Assembly: GCA_020633195.1 (NCBI GenBank) | Contig: JACKEC010000034.1 | Coordinates: 1-64,000, forward strand | Length of the DNA stretch: 64,000 bases | DNA from: Sandaracinaceae bacterium | GTDB lineage: Bacteria; Myxococcota_A; Polyangia; Polyangiales; Sandaracinaceae | Direction: 5' to 3' | Part shown: positions 1 to 8,571 of the stretch, piece after piece | How the letters are laid out: each line of letters starts with the position of its first letter | Numbering within the stretch: position 1 is the first letter of the stretch | The notes under the pieces: generated by a model | The model's input: only the letters and a program-made list of their open reading frames with translations | What the model was told of the DNA's origin: nothing | Database searches by the model: none | Made by a program: the position numbers and the translations under genes

Positions 1-1
1 G

Positions 2-388
2 CGCCACTACCTCGCGGACGCGGAGAGCGTCCCCGCCGTCCTCGTCGGGGTGATCGACCGCGAGCTCCCCGGCGTGATGAGCCTGGGCGAGTGGTCGCAC
101 CCGACGCAGGGCGCGCCGCCCGCCGAGTACCTGCACTTCATCACCCGCGGGATGCAGAAGGCGCCCGAGCAGCGGTGGGGCAGCGCCACCGAGATGATCC
201 AGGAGCTGCAGGGCGCGCTCGACGGGAACATCCGCGTGCAGTGCCCGATGACCTTCACGAAGCGGCTCACCCGCGAGTCGGGCAAGCTCGTCGACCGCTA
301 CCCGCGCGCCTCGGTGTTCGGCTTCCTCGCGACGGCGATCGTCGTCCTGTTCGGGCTGACCGCCTCGATCGTCGCGCTCGTGACCTGA
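2..388 (+). CDS. Serine/threonine protein kinase, C-terminal part (5' end outside window)
   Basis: The frame is open from the first complete codon of the window to a TGA at 386-388, so only the last 128 residues are seen. They fit the end of the C-lobe of a bacterial Hanks-type Ser/Thr kinase: the stretch around bases 150-215 reads like subdomain XI, where an invariant Arg in QRWGSATEMIQ follows a helix ending in a Pro. After the kinase fold come a short basic region and one predicted membrane helix (about bases 306-380), then the stop, so the protein would be anchored at its C terminus with no extracellular sensor domain. The catalytic residues lie upstream of the window, so activity cannot be judged. 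The next gene starts 49 bases downstream on the same strand. Confidence 0.7.
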   Translation, partial: RHYLADAESVPAVLVGVIDRELPGVMSLGEWSHPTQGAPPAEYLHFITRGMQKAPEQRWGSATEMIQELQGALDGNIRVQCPMTFTKRLTRESGKLVDRYPRASVFGFLATAIVVLFGLTASIVALVT

Positions 389-437
389 CGCTCGTTGCGC
401 GGCCGACGCCCGGGCGTAGGTGCCCGAGGTGCTCCTC

Positions 438-1688
438 ATGAGGCCAGCGCGCTTCGTCTTCAGTTGTGCCCGCGAGGTCCTCCGCGGGGGCCGCCTCTAT
501 TGGTCCTGGATGGGCGCGCTCGGCCTCGTGATCCTCTGGGGCGGGCTCGCCTACGTCGATCAGCTGGGCACGGGGCTCGAGCGCACCGGGATGAGCGACC
601 AGGTCCCGTGGGGCGTCTACATCGCCAACTTCGGCTTCCTCGACGGCATCGCCGCCTCCGCCGCGCTGCTGATGATCGCGGCCTACGTGTTCGGGCGGCA
701 GTACGCGCGCAAGGTCGCGATGCTCGGGTCGGGGATCGCGGTCGCCGCCTCCGTCGCGTGCGGCCTCTTCGTGTTCGTCGATCTCGGGCGCCCGGAGCGC
801 GCCTGGCACCTCGTCCCGATGCTCGGCTCGCTGAACTGGCCGGTGTCGATGCTCGCGTGGGACGTACTGGCCCTCAACGGCTACCTCGTCGTCCACCTGA
901 CGATCTCGATCTACGTGATCTACACGCTGTGGCGGGGGAAGCGGCCGAGCTCGCGGGTCTTCTACCCCGGGATCTTCGTCGCCATCTTCTGGGCGATCGC
1001 CATCCAGTGCATCATCGCGTTCCTCTTCTCGGCGAACGTGGGCCGCGGCTACTGGCACACCGCCCTGCTCGGGCCGCGCTTCCTCGCGGCGAGCTTCGCC
1101 GCCGGCTCGGCGCTGATGATCCTCGCGTTCCGCTGGATCGACCGCCTGACGTCGTTCGAGGTCGACCCCCAGCTGATCCGCTACCTCGGCCTGATCACGG
1201 CCGTGACCATGCAGATCAACTTGTTTCTCCTGGGCAACGAGCTGTTCGTCTCGTTCTACCACCCGACCTCGCACAGCGCGGCGATGCACTACCTCTTCCT
1301 CGGTCACGAGGGCCTGCACGGGCTCGTGCCGTGGATCTACACGTCGCTCGCGCTGCAGGCCGCGTCGTGCGTGATCTTGATGATCCACCCGCTGCGCAGC
1401 TCGATCGGGTTCCTGACGGTCGCGTGCGTGATGGCCGTCGTCGGCATCTGGATCGACAAGGGGATGGGGCTCATCACGCCGGGCTTCGTGCCGACGCCGC
1501 TCGGCGAGTACCTCGAGTACACGCCCACCTGGACGGAGGTGCGGGTGAGCCTCGCGGTCTGGGCCGCCGGGCTGCTCGTGTTCACGATCCTCGCGAAGGC
1601 GTCGATCCCGATCGAGTCGGGGAAGCTGCGCGATCCGGGGGCGCCGGCGCCGGAGCCCGAGGCGAGCGCGCCGACCGTCACCGCGTGA
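438..1688 (+). CDS. NrfD/HmcC-type quinone-interacting integral membrane protein
   Basis: This 416-residue protein has about nine to ten hydrophobic helices and the family signature MSDQVPWGVYIANFGF at residues 52-67, typical of NrfD-like subunits (NrfD, HmcC, DsrP, ActC). These exchange electrons between the quinone pool and a periplasmic ferredoxin subunit. I prefer the ATG at 438, which has AGGTG six bases upstream; a GTG at 420 is the alternative. The usual partner, a Tat-exported four-cluster ferredoxin, is not adjacent but lies at 18536-19465 inside the multihaem cytochrome cluster on the other strand. The last 11 bases overlap the convergent oxygenase gene. The family is clear; pairing with the distant ferredoxin is inference. 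Confidence 0.88.
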   Translation: MRPARFVFSCAREVLRGGRLYWSWMGALGLVILWGGLAYVDQLGTGLERTGMSDQVPWGVYIANFGFLDGIAASAALLMIAAYVFGRQYARKVAMLGSGIAVAASVACGLFVFVDLGRPERAWHLVPMLGSLNWPVSMLAWDVLALNGYLVVHLTISIYVIYTLWRGKRPSSRVFYPGIFVAIFWAIAIQCIIAFLFSANVGRGYWHTALLGPRFLAASFAAGSALMILAFRWIDRLTSFEVDPQLIRYLGLITAVTMQINLFLLGNELFVSFYHPTSHSAAMHYLFLGHEGLHGLVPWIYTSLALQAASCVILMIHPLRSSIGFLTVACVMAVVGIWIDKGMGLITPGFVPTPLGEYLEYTPTWTEVRVSLAVWAAGLLVFTILAKASIPIESGKLRDPGAPAPEPEASAPTVTA

Positions 1689-2907
1689 AGCGGTCGACCG
1701 CGCGGTACTCGGCCGGGCGATCGCCGAGGTGGTGCGCGAGCCAGCGTCGTCGCTCCGCGCGAGCGACCCGATCGGCGACCTCGTCGAGCCTGGGGACGCG
1801 CCGCCGCAGGGTCTCGGCGCCGAAGACGAACGGGAACGCGACGAGCGGCGCCAGGGTCCAGGGGCCCACCGGCGGCAGCTCGAATTCCTCGTAGAGGGGC
1901 GCGGGCAGGAAGAAGCGGATCATGCCGCGGTGCAGGCCGTCCTCGAGCCGATCCCGCAGCGACGCGTCCTCCTCCGGGCGGAACGCGTCGAGGAACGACT
2001 GGCAGAGCTGCCGTCCGTCGGCGCCCGCGGTGCCCGCGCCCTTCACGAAGGTGACGAACGCGAGCTGGAGCGCCTCGGTGATCGTCGCGGGGTAGAAGCG
2101 CGGCCGGACCCCCATCAGGTGCCCGACGTACCGCCAGAAGTGCATCGTCGCCTCGATGTCCTCGCGGGACGGCCGGTAGCCCATCGCCATGAGGCCGAGG
2201 CCCGGCGCGACGCTGCCGCCCATGAGCGTCAACAGCGCGTCGGCCTGCGAGATGGGCACGCCCCACGCGTCGAGGTCCCACTCGGGGTGGTCCTTGAGGC
2301 GCTGGCGCACGAACACGTGCATGACCCGGACGCGGAGCGCGCTCGCCCGACCCGCGCCGCCGTGCCGCAGGCCGCCGGGCTCCGAGACCGCGATCCAGAA
2401 CGCGGCCGTCTCGAGGAACCGGCGCTTGGTGGACGCGCCGGCGTAGGCCCCGGTCAGGGCGAGCGGCTTGGCGACCGAGCTCTCCTTGTAAGCCGCCAGG
2501 GTGATCGCGCCCGCGAAGCGGAACACCGAGGTGCCCCAGCGGCGGAAGACGCGCCCGCCATGATCGACCTTCGCCCAGTCGACCCAGTCCGGGTCGCGCT
2601 CGATGTCGGCGAAGAGCGCGCGCAACGAGGCGGGCGGGTCCTCGATGGTGTCGAGCCCGCCCTCGAGCGCCTGCTCGAGGAGGCGACGCCCCTCGTCTCG
2701 GCCGAGGCCGAGGTAGCACTCGTCGACGAACGCCTCCGCGAGCGGATCGGCGTCGTAGTACATCGACGCGAACGTGCGGATGGTCTCCTCGGGCAGCGCC
2801 GCGTCGACCCCGAAGAGCGCGCGACAGGCCGACCGGATGCGCCTCGGGAGCGGCGCGTCGACCTGATCGAAGTAGCGGAATTCCGAGGGGCTGCGCGCGT
2901 CGCTCAT
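1678..2907 (-). CDS. Lcp/MpaB-family (DUF2236) haem-dependent oxygenase
   Basis: The 409-residue protein matches the family that includes rubber oxygenase Lcp (latex clearing protein) and mycophenolic acid enzyme MpaB. Family landmarks are visible: an RxxxT motif with Arg163 and Thr167, and the proximal haem ligand His197 in RVRVMHVFVR followed by Arg201. As I recall the Streptomyces Lcp, it uses Arg164, Thr168 and His198 in the same arrangement, while a nearby Lys there is Glu166 here. No signal peptide is seen, unlike secreted Lcps, so a cytoplasmic role is more likely than polymer degradation. The start is an ATG with no strong ribosome site. Its 3' end overlaps the convergent NrfD gene by 11 bases. 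Substrate unknown. Confidence 0.8.
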   Translation of the reverse strand: MSDARSPSEFRYFDQVDAPLPRRIRSACRALFGVDAALPEETIRTFASMYYDADPLAEAFVDECYLGLGRDEGRRLLEQALEGGLDTIEDPPASLRALFADIERDPDWVDWAKVDHGGRVFRRWGTSVFRFAGAITLAAYKESSVAKPLALTGAYAGASTKRRFLETAAFWIAVSEPGGLRHGGAGRASALRVRVMHVFVRQRLKDHPEWDLDAWGVPISQADALLTLMGGSVAPGLGLMAMGYRPSREDIEATMHFWRYVGHLMGVRPRFYPATITEALQLAFVTFVKGAGTAGADGRQLCQSFLDAFRPEEDASLRDRLEDGLHRGMIRFFLPAPLYEEFELPPVGPWTLAPLVAFPFVFGAETLRRRVPRLDEVADRVARAERRRWLAHHLGDRPAEYRAVDRFTR

Positions 2908-2935
2908 CGCGCGCGCAGCATCGCACGCGAGGCCC

Positions 2936-3667
2936 TCAGATGCAGCTGTCGGCCACGCAGTAGGTCATGTGGTCGCAGCTCGCGGCGATGGTGCCGGTCG
3001 CCTCGACGCGGAGGCGCACGGAGCGCTGGATGATCGGGAAGCAGCCCGCCCCGAGGTAGCCGGCGATGACGTCGAAGTCGTCGCCCGCGCGCGCCACCGC
3101 GGTCACGTCGTAGCCCGACTCCGGGGGGCCCGACGGAGGCCGCGTGGCGAGCACGATGAGCGCCGCCTCGGTCAGCGTGTCGATCGTGCCGAGCACCTCC
3201 AGCATCGTCGCCGCGTCTTCGACGACGAAGACCTCGTCACCGCGGGTGACCACCAGGTCGGCGGGGCAGATGTTGGGCAGCGCGCAGGCGTTCACGAACC
3301 CCCTGGGCCAGCGGGGCGCGGGCAGCGCCTCGAGCGCGGCCATGCAGGCCGCCGCGTCGGTCGCGGTGGCGCACGGGGTGCCCATGCTCGACCGGATGCT
3401 CCCCTCGAGGCGGAGCCCGATCGAGTCCACCCCCTCGGCGGGGCTCACGTCGGCGAGGTCCATGGTGTAGGGCGAGCTGCTCGTCGCGTCCGGCGGGCCG
3501 TCGAGCTCGCAGGCGAGCTCCGGGGTCGGGCAGGGGGGCGGGCCCGCGTCGGCGACGAGGCTGGCGTCCGGGTCGCCGGGAGGCGGACCCGAGTCGATGG
3601 TCGACGCGGGCGCCGCGGCGTCACAGCCAGAGAGGACGAGGAGGAGACCGAAGAAGATGTTTCGCAT
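2936..3667 (-). CDS. Lipoprotein of unknown function
   Basis: A 243-residue predicted lipoprotein. The ATG at 3667 gives a compact signal peptide with lipobox LSGC (Cys15), followed by an Ala/Pro/Asp-rich linker. The mature part contains eight or so cysteines, including ones close to the C terminus, suggesting disulfide-stabilised folding outside the cytoplasm. The frame stays open 27 codons further upstream, but that extension lacks a signal and starts within the ppdK end region. No enzyme motif is recognised. It lies 28 bases upstream of the Lcp-like gene on the same strand and about 110 bases after ppdK. Confidence 0.65.
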   Translation of the reverse strand: MRNIFFGLLLVLSGCDAAAPASTIDSGPPPGDPDASLVADAGPPPCPTPELACELDGPPDATSSSPYTMDLADVSPAEGVDSIGLRLEGSIRSSMGTPCATATDAAACMAALEALPAPRWPRGFVNACALPNICPADLVVTRGDEVFVVEDAATMLEVLGTIDTLTEAALIVLATRPPSGPPESGYDVTAVARAGDDFDVIAGYLGAGCFPIIQRSVRLRVEATGTIAASCDHMTYCVADSCI

Positions 3668-3775
3668 GAGTGTCCCGCCCCTGAGCAACAGGGATGCCAG
3701 CCCCGAATGCCCGCGGCTCCGGCGCGCGCGCGACCCAGTCTGGCTCACGTCACAGGAGGGCGTGACAGGGACGGG

Positions 3776-6415
3776 TCAGGGTTTCCCACTACGCAAGGCA
3801 GCTTGCGCCGCCGCGAGGCGGGCGACGGGGATCCGGAACGGCGAGCAGCTCACGTAGTCGAGCCCGATCTCGTGGAAGAAGTCGATCGAGCGCGGGTCGC
3901 CGCCGTGCTCGCCGCAGATCCCGAGGTGCAGGTCCGGCCGGGCCCCGCGGCCGCGCTCGACGGCGAGGCGCACGAGCTGCCCGACCCCGCCGACGTCGAT
4001 CGACTGGAAGGGATCGTCGGGCAAGATCCCGTGCTCGACGTAGTAGGGCATGAAGCTCGCCACGTCGTCGCGGCTGAAGCCCATCGTGAGCTGCGTGAGG
4101 TCGTTGGTGCCGAAGGAGAAGAACTCGGCGTGCTCGGTGAGCGCGTCGGCGATCAGCGCGGCGCGCGGCACCTCGATCATCGTGCCGATGGCGAAGGGGA
4201 CGGTGGCGCCGCGCTCCTCGAAGACCTGCTCGGCGACGCGCACGAGGATCGCCTTCTGGTCGCGCAGCTCGGACCCCTGGCCGACGAGCGGGACCATGAT
4301 CTCCGGGTGGACGTCGACCCCGTCGGCGGCCACGGTGCAGGCCGCCTCGAAGATCGCGCGGGCCTGCATCTCGGTGATCTCGGGGTGCGTGATCCCGAGC
4401 CGGCAGCCGCGGTGACCGAGCATGGGGTTGGTCTCCTCGAGCGCGAGGACCCGCTGGTGCACGCGCTCGGGGCGGATCCCCATCGAGGTGGCGAGCCGCG
4501 CCTGCGTCTCCGGATCCTCGGGGAGGAACTCGTGCAGCGGCGGATCGAGGAGCCGGATGGTCACCGGCAGCCCGTCCATCGCGCGGAAGATCCCTTCGAA
4601 GTCGCTGCGCTGGTACGGCAGCAGCTCGGCGAGCGCGGCGCGGCGCCCCTCGACGTCCTTCGCGAGGATCATGCGCCGCATCGACGCGATGCGGTCGTCC
4701 TCGAAGAACATGTGCTCGGTCCGCACGAGGCCGATGCCCTGGGCGCCGAGCTCGCGCGCGGCCGCCGCGTCCTTGGGCGTGTCGGCGTTGGCGCGGACCT
4801 GCAGCGTCTTGAGCTCGTCGACCCACGCCATGAACGCCTCGAGGCGGCCCGAGACGACCGCCTCGGCGAGCAGCTCCTTGCCGTTGACGACCTCGCCGGT
4901 GGTCCCGTTGAGGCTGATCCAGTCCCCCTCGCGGAGCGTCACGTCGCCGGCGCGCATCGTCTTGGCGCGCGCGTCGATCACGAGCTCGCCGCAGCCGGCG
5001 ACGCAGGGCTTGCCCCAGCCGCGCGCGACGACCGCGGCGTGGCTCGTCATCCCGCCGCGGGTGGTCAGCACGCCCTCGGCGGCGTGCATCCCGGCGACGT
5101 CCTCGGGGCTCGTCTCGGTGCGCGCGAGGATCACCGCCTCCTTGCGCTCGCGCCACGCCACCGCGTCCTCGGCGGTGAACACGAGCCGGCCCACGGAGGC
5201 GCCGGGCGACGCGGCGAGGCCCTTCGCGAGCACGCGCTCCTCGCGCCTGTAGATCCCCTCGTCGGCGAAGCGGGGGTGAAGGAGCTGGTCGACGTGCGCG
5301 GGCTCGACGAGGCGGAGCACCGCGTCCTCGCGCGTCACGAGGCCCTCCTGCACGAGGTCGACGGCGATGCGGACGGCGGCCGCGCCGGTGCGCTTGCCGG
5401 TGCGCGTCTGGAGGAGGAACAGGCGCCCCTCCTCCACCGTGAACTCCACGTCCTGCACGTTCGCGAAGTGGCGCTCGAGCTGCTCGGCGAGCGCGGTCAG
5501 CTCGGCGTGCGTCGCGGGCATCTCGGCGGCGAGCTCGGCGATCGGCTTGGGGGTGCGCACGCCCGCGACGACGTCCTCTCCCTGCGCGTCGACGAGGTAC
5601 TCGCCGTAGAGCTCGCGCTCCCCCGTGGCCGGGTTGCGGGTGAACAGCACGCCCGTCGCCGACGTGGGCCCGGTGTTGCCGTAGACCATCGCCTGCACGT
5701 TGACCGCGGTGCCCACCAGCCCGCGGATCTGCTGCACCTCGCGGTACTTCTTGGCCCGCGGCGCGTTCCACGACCCGAACACCGCGAGCACCGCGCGCTC
5801 GAGCTGCTCGCGCGGGTCGACGGGGAACGCCTGGCCGTGCGCCTCGTAGATGGCGAGGTAGCGGTCGGCGAGCTCGCGCAGCGCCTCCTCGTCGAGCTCC
5901 TGATCGGACGCGGCGCCGCGCTCCTCCTTGAGCCCGTGGATCGCCTCTTCGAACGCCTCGTGGGGCAGGCCGAGCACGACGTCGCCGAACATGTGGAGGA
6001 AGCGCCGGTACGCGTCCCACGCGAAGCGCGGCTTGCCCGAGCGCGCGGCGAGGCCGTTCACCACCTGCCGGTTCATGCCGAGGTTGAGGACCGTGTCCAT
6101 CATCCCCGGCATCGAGATCGCGGCGCCCGAGCGCACCGAGACGAGCAGCGGCCGCGACGGATCGCCGAAGCCGAGGTCGAGCTCCTGCTCGACGGCGGCG
6201 AGCGCCTCGTCGATCTCGGGCCAGAGCCAGTCGGGCAGCGCGTCGGCGGCCCCCACCGCGGCGCAGACCTCGGTCGTGATGGTGAAGCCCGGCGGGACGG
6301 GCAGGCCGGCCCCCGCCATCTCGGCGAGGTTGGCGCCCTTGCCGCCGAGCAGCGCTTTCATGGTGGTCGCGCCGTCGGCGTGACCGGATCCGAAACGGTA
6401 GACGTGCTTGCTCAT
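3776..6415 (-). CDS. ppdK: Pyruvate, phosphate dikinase
   Basis: An 879-residue full-length pyruvate phosphate dikinase, which interconverts pyruvate + ATP + Pi with phosphoenolpyruvate + AMP + PPi in the cytoplasm. The N-terminal nucleotide-binding domain begins with the GGKGANLAEM motif at residues 24-33. The swivelling phosphohistidine domain carries GGMTSHAAVVARG with the phosphorylated His459. The C-terminal PEP/pyruvate barrel holds the catalytic Cys in ICGEHGGDP near the end. Length is normal for the family (about 875-880). It starts at ATG 6415, 78 bases after the last cytochrome gene stop on the same strand, and could be co-transcribed, though the tandem 14-base repeat sits in the gap. 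Confidence 0.96.
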   Translation of the reverse strand: MSKHVYRFGSGHADGATTMKALLGGKGANLAEMAGAGLPVPPGFTITTEVCAAVGAADALPDWLWPEIDEALAAVEQELDLGFGDPSRPLLVSVRSGAAISMPGMMDTVLNLGMNRQVVNGLAARSGKPRFAWDAYRRFLHMFGDVVLGLPHEAFEEAIHGLKEERGAASDQELDEEALRELADRYLAIYEAHGQAFPVDPREQLERAVLAVFGSWNAPRAKKYREVQQIRGLVGTAVNVQAMVYGNTGPTSATGVLFTRNPATGERELYGEYLVDAQGEDVVAGVRTPKPIAELAAEMPATHAELTALAEQLERHFANVQDVEFTVEEGRLFLLQTRTGKRTGAAAVRIAVDLVQEGLVTREDAVLRLVEPAHVDQLLHPRFADEGIYRREERVLAKGLAASPGASVGRLVFTAEDAVAWRERKEAVILARTETSPEDVAGMHAAEGVLTTRGGMTSHAAVVARGWGKPCVAGCGELVIDARAKTMRAGDVTLREGDWISLNGTTGEVVNGKELLAEAVVSGRLEAFMAWVDELKTLQVRANADTPKDAAAARELGAQGIGLVRTEHMFFEDDRIASMRRMILAKDVEGRRAALAELLPYQRSDFEGIFRAMDGLPVTIRLLDPPLHEFLPEDPETQARLATSMGIRPERVHQRVLALEETNPMLGHRGCRLGITHPEITEMQARAIFEAACTVAADGVDVHPEIMVPLVGQGSELRDQKAILVRVAEQVFEERGATVPFAIGTMIEVPRAALIADALTEHAEFFSFGTNDLTQLTMGFSRDDVASFMPYYVEHGILPDDPFQSIDVGGVGQLVRLAVERGRGARPDLHLGICGEHGGDPRSIDFFHEIGLDYVSCSPFRIPVARLAAAQAALRSGKP

Positions 6416-6465
6416 CGAGGGCCTCCGCGCGTGCGTCGACGATCTACTCGCCCCACGCGCGACCG

Positions 6466-6493
6466 CCAGGCGACGAGGGCCAGGCGACGAGGG
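6466..6493. repeat. Tandem 14-base direct repeat
   Basis: Two perfect head-to-tail copies of CCAGGCGACGAGGG fill the bases just after the stop codon of the octahaem cytochrome gene, in the 78-base gap before ppdK. No hairpin with a T run is visible, so it is not an obvious terminator. Confidence 0.75.
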
Positions 6494-8524
6494 TCAGGGG
6501 TTCGGCAGGACGAGAGCGTGGCAGGGCGCGCAGGTCCGCTCGACCGACGAGGGCTGCGCCTCGGCGACGTCGAAGCCCGCGGTGCGCCAGCGGTGGCTGC
6601 CGAGATCGCCGAGCCAGCGCTGCACCGTGGGCGCGCCGACGGGGCGGTTGTCGAGCAGGCCCGCGACCCGCGCGCCGCCCGTGGCGGTCGGCGGCATGTG
6701 GCAGAAGGTGCAGCGCAGCTCCGAGTCCTCGAGGCCGTCGTGCGCCGCCGCGGCGGTGCGGGCGTCCACGTGGTCGCGGGGCATCAGCAGATCGGTGTGG
6801 CACCCCGTACAGAGCACGTCCTCTTGCGCCGGCGCGGCGAGGTCGTGGTCCTCCGCGCCGCCGTGCGCGCGGTGACAGTCGGAGCACGTCACGAGGATCG
6901 ATCCGTTGCGGTACATGGTCGACTGCACGTGATCCACGTACTGGGTGCGGTGCTGCGCCGCGTCGCCGGACGCGAACCGATCGCCGGGCCCGATCTCGGG
7001 CGCCGATCGAGCCGCGAGCAGCGCCTCGCGCCGCACGCCCGCGAGCACGATCGTCCCGTCGGCGGTCCAGGCGGGCTCCCCTCGCGCGTGGCAGCGCCCG
7101 CACACCGTGGTGGCCCGGCCGGGCGTCAACAGCGCCGGCTGGACGATGGCGACGCCGCGCCCGCGCGCGTCGAGGTGGTCGGAGCCCGGGCCGTGGCAGC
7201 CCTCGCAGCCGACGTTGAGCTGCTCGAGGCGCCCGTCCCCGTCGTAGTCGAGCTCGCCCCAGGGCGACGCGAGGCCGGACGCGTGGAACCCGTTGGTCGC
7301 GTCCCCGGCGAGCTCGGCGCCCGTGAAGTGGCAGCCCGCGCAGGCGCGATCGAACGACTCGGTCGGCGTGGGCTCGCGCAGGGTGCCCGCGACGTGGTCG
7401 TACCAGCTCGTCGAGCCGACGTCGCGCCACGGCCGAGCGAGCACGTCGATGGCGCCCACGGTCCCCGTCGGCGCGTACTGGATCGGCAGGACGTGACGCT
7501 CGGTCCCGTTGGGGCGAGCGAGGGGGACGACGACCTGCTGGCGCCCGAGCGCGCCGCCGTAGGTGAGCTCCACCGGGTAGCGCGTCTCGCCGACGCCGCG
7601 GCGGTTTCGAAGCGTCACCGCGTAACCCGTGGGGCCGGACTCGAGCGCCGCCTCGAAGCTCACGCTGCCGTCGCCGGGATCGGTCTCGGAGACCTGGCAC
7701 ACGGGATCGCGCGAGGGGTCGCAGCCGTGGAAGTAGAGGGTCACTCCCGCGTCGAAGCGCTCGAGCATCGCGTCGAAGCGCGGCCATCGAGACGCGTCCT
7801 GCAAGTAGCCGTCTTGCCCGGGGACGCGGAGGCCGACGAGGTGCGCCGTCGCCAGCGCCGAGTGCGTGCCATGGCAGCCGAGGCAAGCGTCGGTGCCCAC
7901 GTAGCGCGCGGTCGCGCTCGGCGCGGTGCTGACCTCGAGGTCGAGGCGCGTCCCCACGAGCGGCGCGGTGGGCTGCGCGAAGCGCGCGTGCGCTCCACCC
8001 GGGAGCCGCGTGGTGTCACCCGCGGCAGGCGCCGCCACGACGAAGAACGAGCCATCGGACAGCGTCGTGAAGCGATAGACGCCGGCCGCGTCGATCGTCG
8101 CCGATTCGAACGCGTCGCTGCCGTCGAGGAGATCCTCGATCGGCTCGTCGACCGCCGAGCTCGCGGCCGTGGCCGGCGCCGCGGTCGCGTCGATCGCGGT
8201 GGTCGCCAGCGCGGTGACCGCCGTCGCCGGGATCAGCACGACGCGCCCCCCGACCAAGGGCTGACCGGCGGTGTCGAGGACCTGCCCGACCAGCCCGGTC
8301 GGCTCGAGCGGGATCGGGGCGTCGTCGACGCCCGCGTCGGCCAGCGGCCCGGGAGGTCCGGGAGGGCCGGGGGGGCCGGCCTCGCCCGGTCCGCCCGGAT
8401 CGCCCGGAGGTCCGACGGGCCCCTCGCAGGCCAACGCGAGCGCGGCGAGCAGAGAGAACAACGGCGAGATGCCGCGGCCGGTGGGGCGTCGCGGCATCTC
8501 GCTCGGTTGGTTGGGGTTGCCCAT
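6494..8524 (-). CDS. Octahaem c-type cytochrome lipoprotein with collagen-like segment
   Basis: A 676-residue exported cytochrome with eight CXXCH haem motifs (CLGCH, CAGCH, CEGCH, CGRCH, CSDCH, CTGCH, CTFCH, CAPCH), the first four spaced like cytochrome c554-type proteins. Order: signal peptide with lipobox ending at Cys33; a Gly-X-Y collagen-like stretch at residues about 35-60; a carboxypeptidase-regulatory-like beta domain around residues 70-170 (GQVLDTAGQPLVGGRVVL and following); then the haem domain. The ATG at 8524 is chosen because upstream codons lack coding character and a signal. It is the last gene of the cytochrome cluster, 47 bases after the decahaem gene. A surface or outer-membrane location facing out is inferred from the lipoprotein signal and stalk-like N terminus. 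Confidence 0.88.
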   Translation of the reverse strand: MGNPNQPSEMPRRPTGRGISPLFSLLAALALACEGPVGPPGDPGGPGEAGPPGPPGPPGPLADAGVDDAPIPLEPTGLVGQVLDTAGQPLVGGRVVLIPATAVTALATTAIDATAAPATAASSAVDEPIEDLLDGSDAFESATIDAAGVYRFTTLSDGSFFVVAAPAAGDTTRLPGGAHARFAQPTAPLVGTRLDLEVSTAPSATARYVGTDACLGCHGTHSALATAHLVGLRVPGQDGYLQDASRWPRFDAMLERFDAGVTLYFHGCDPSRDPVCQVSETDPGDGSVSFEAALESGPTGYAVTLRNRRGVGETRYPVELTYGGALGRQQVVVPLARPNGTERHVLPIQYAPTGTVGAIDVLARPWRDVGSTSWYDHVAGTLREPTPTESFDRACAGCHFTGAELAGDATNGFHASGLASPWGELDYDGDGRLEQLNVGCEGCHGPGSDHLDARGRGVAIVQPALLTPGRATTVCGRCHARGEPAWTADGTIVLAGVRREALLAARSAPEIGPGDRFASGDAAQHRTQYVDHVQSTMYRNGSILVTCSDCHRAHGGAEDHDLAAPAQEDVLCTGCHTDLLMPRDHVDARTAAAAHDGLEDSELRCTFCHMPPTATGGARVAGLLDNRPVGAPTVQRWLGDLGSHRWRTAGFDVAEAQPSSVERTCAPCHALVLPNP
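8345..8422 (-). repeat. Collagen-like Gly-X-Y coding repeat
   Basis: About 78 bases in the 5' part of the octahaem cytochrome gene encode roughly eight Gly-X-Y triplets rich in GPP and GPG, directly behind the lipid-attachment Cys. In the + strand it reads as repeated gg(c/t)cc(g/c) hexamers and nonamers. It probably forms an extended stalk. Confidence 0.7.
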
Positions 8525-8571
8525 CGTCCGGTGACTCCGTCGCGGAGAGTGCTTCCCCCGCGTGCAGTCGT

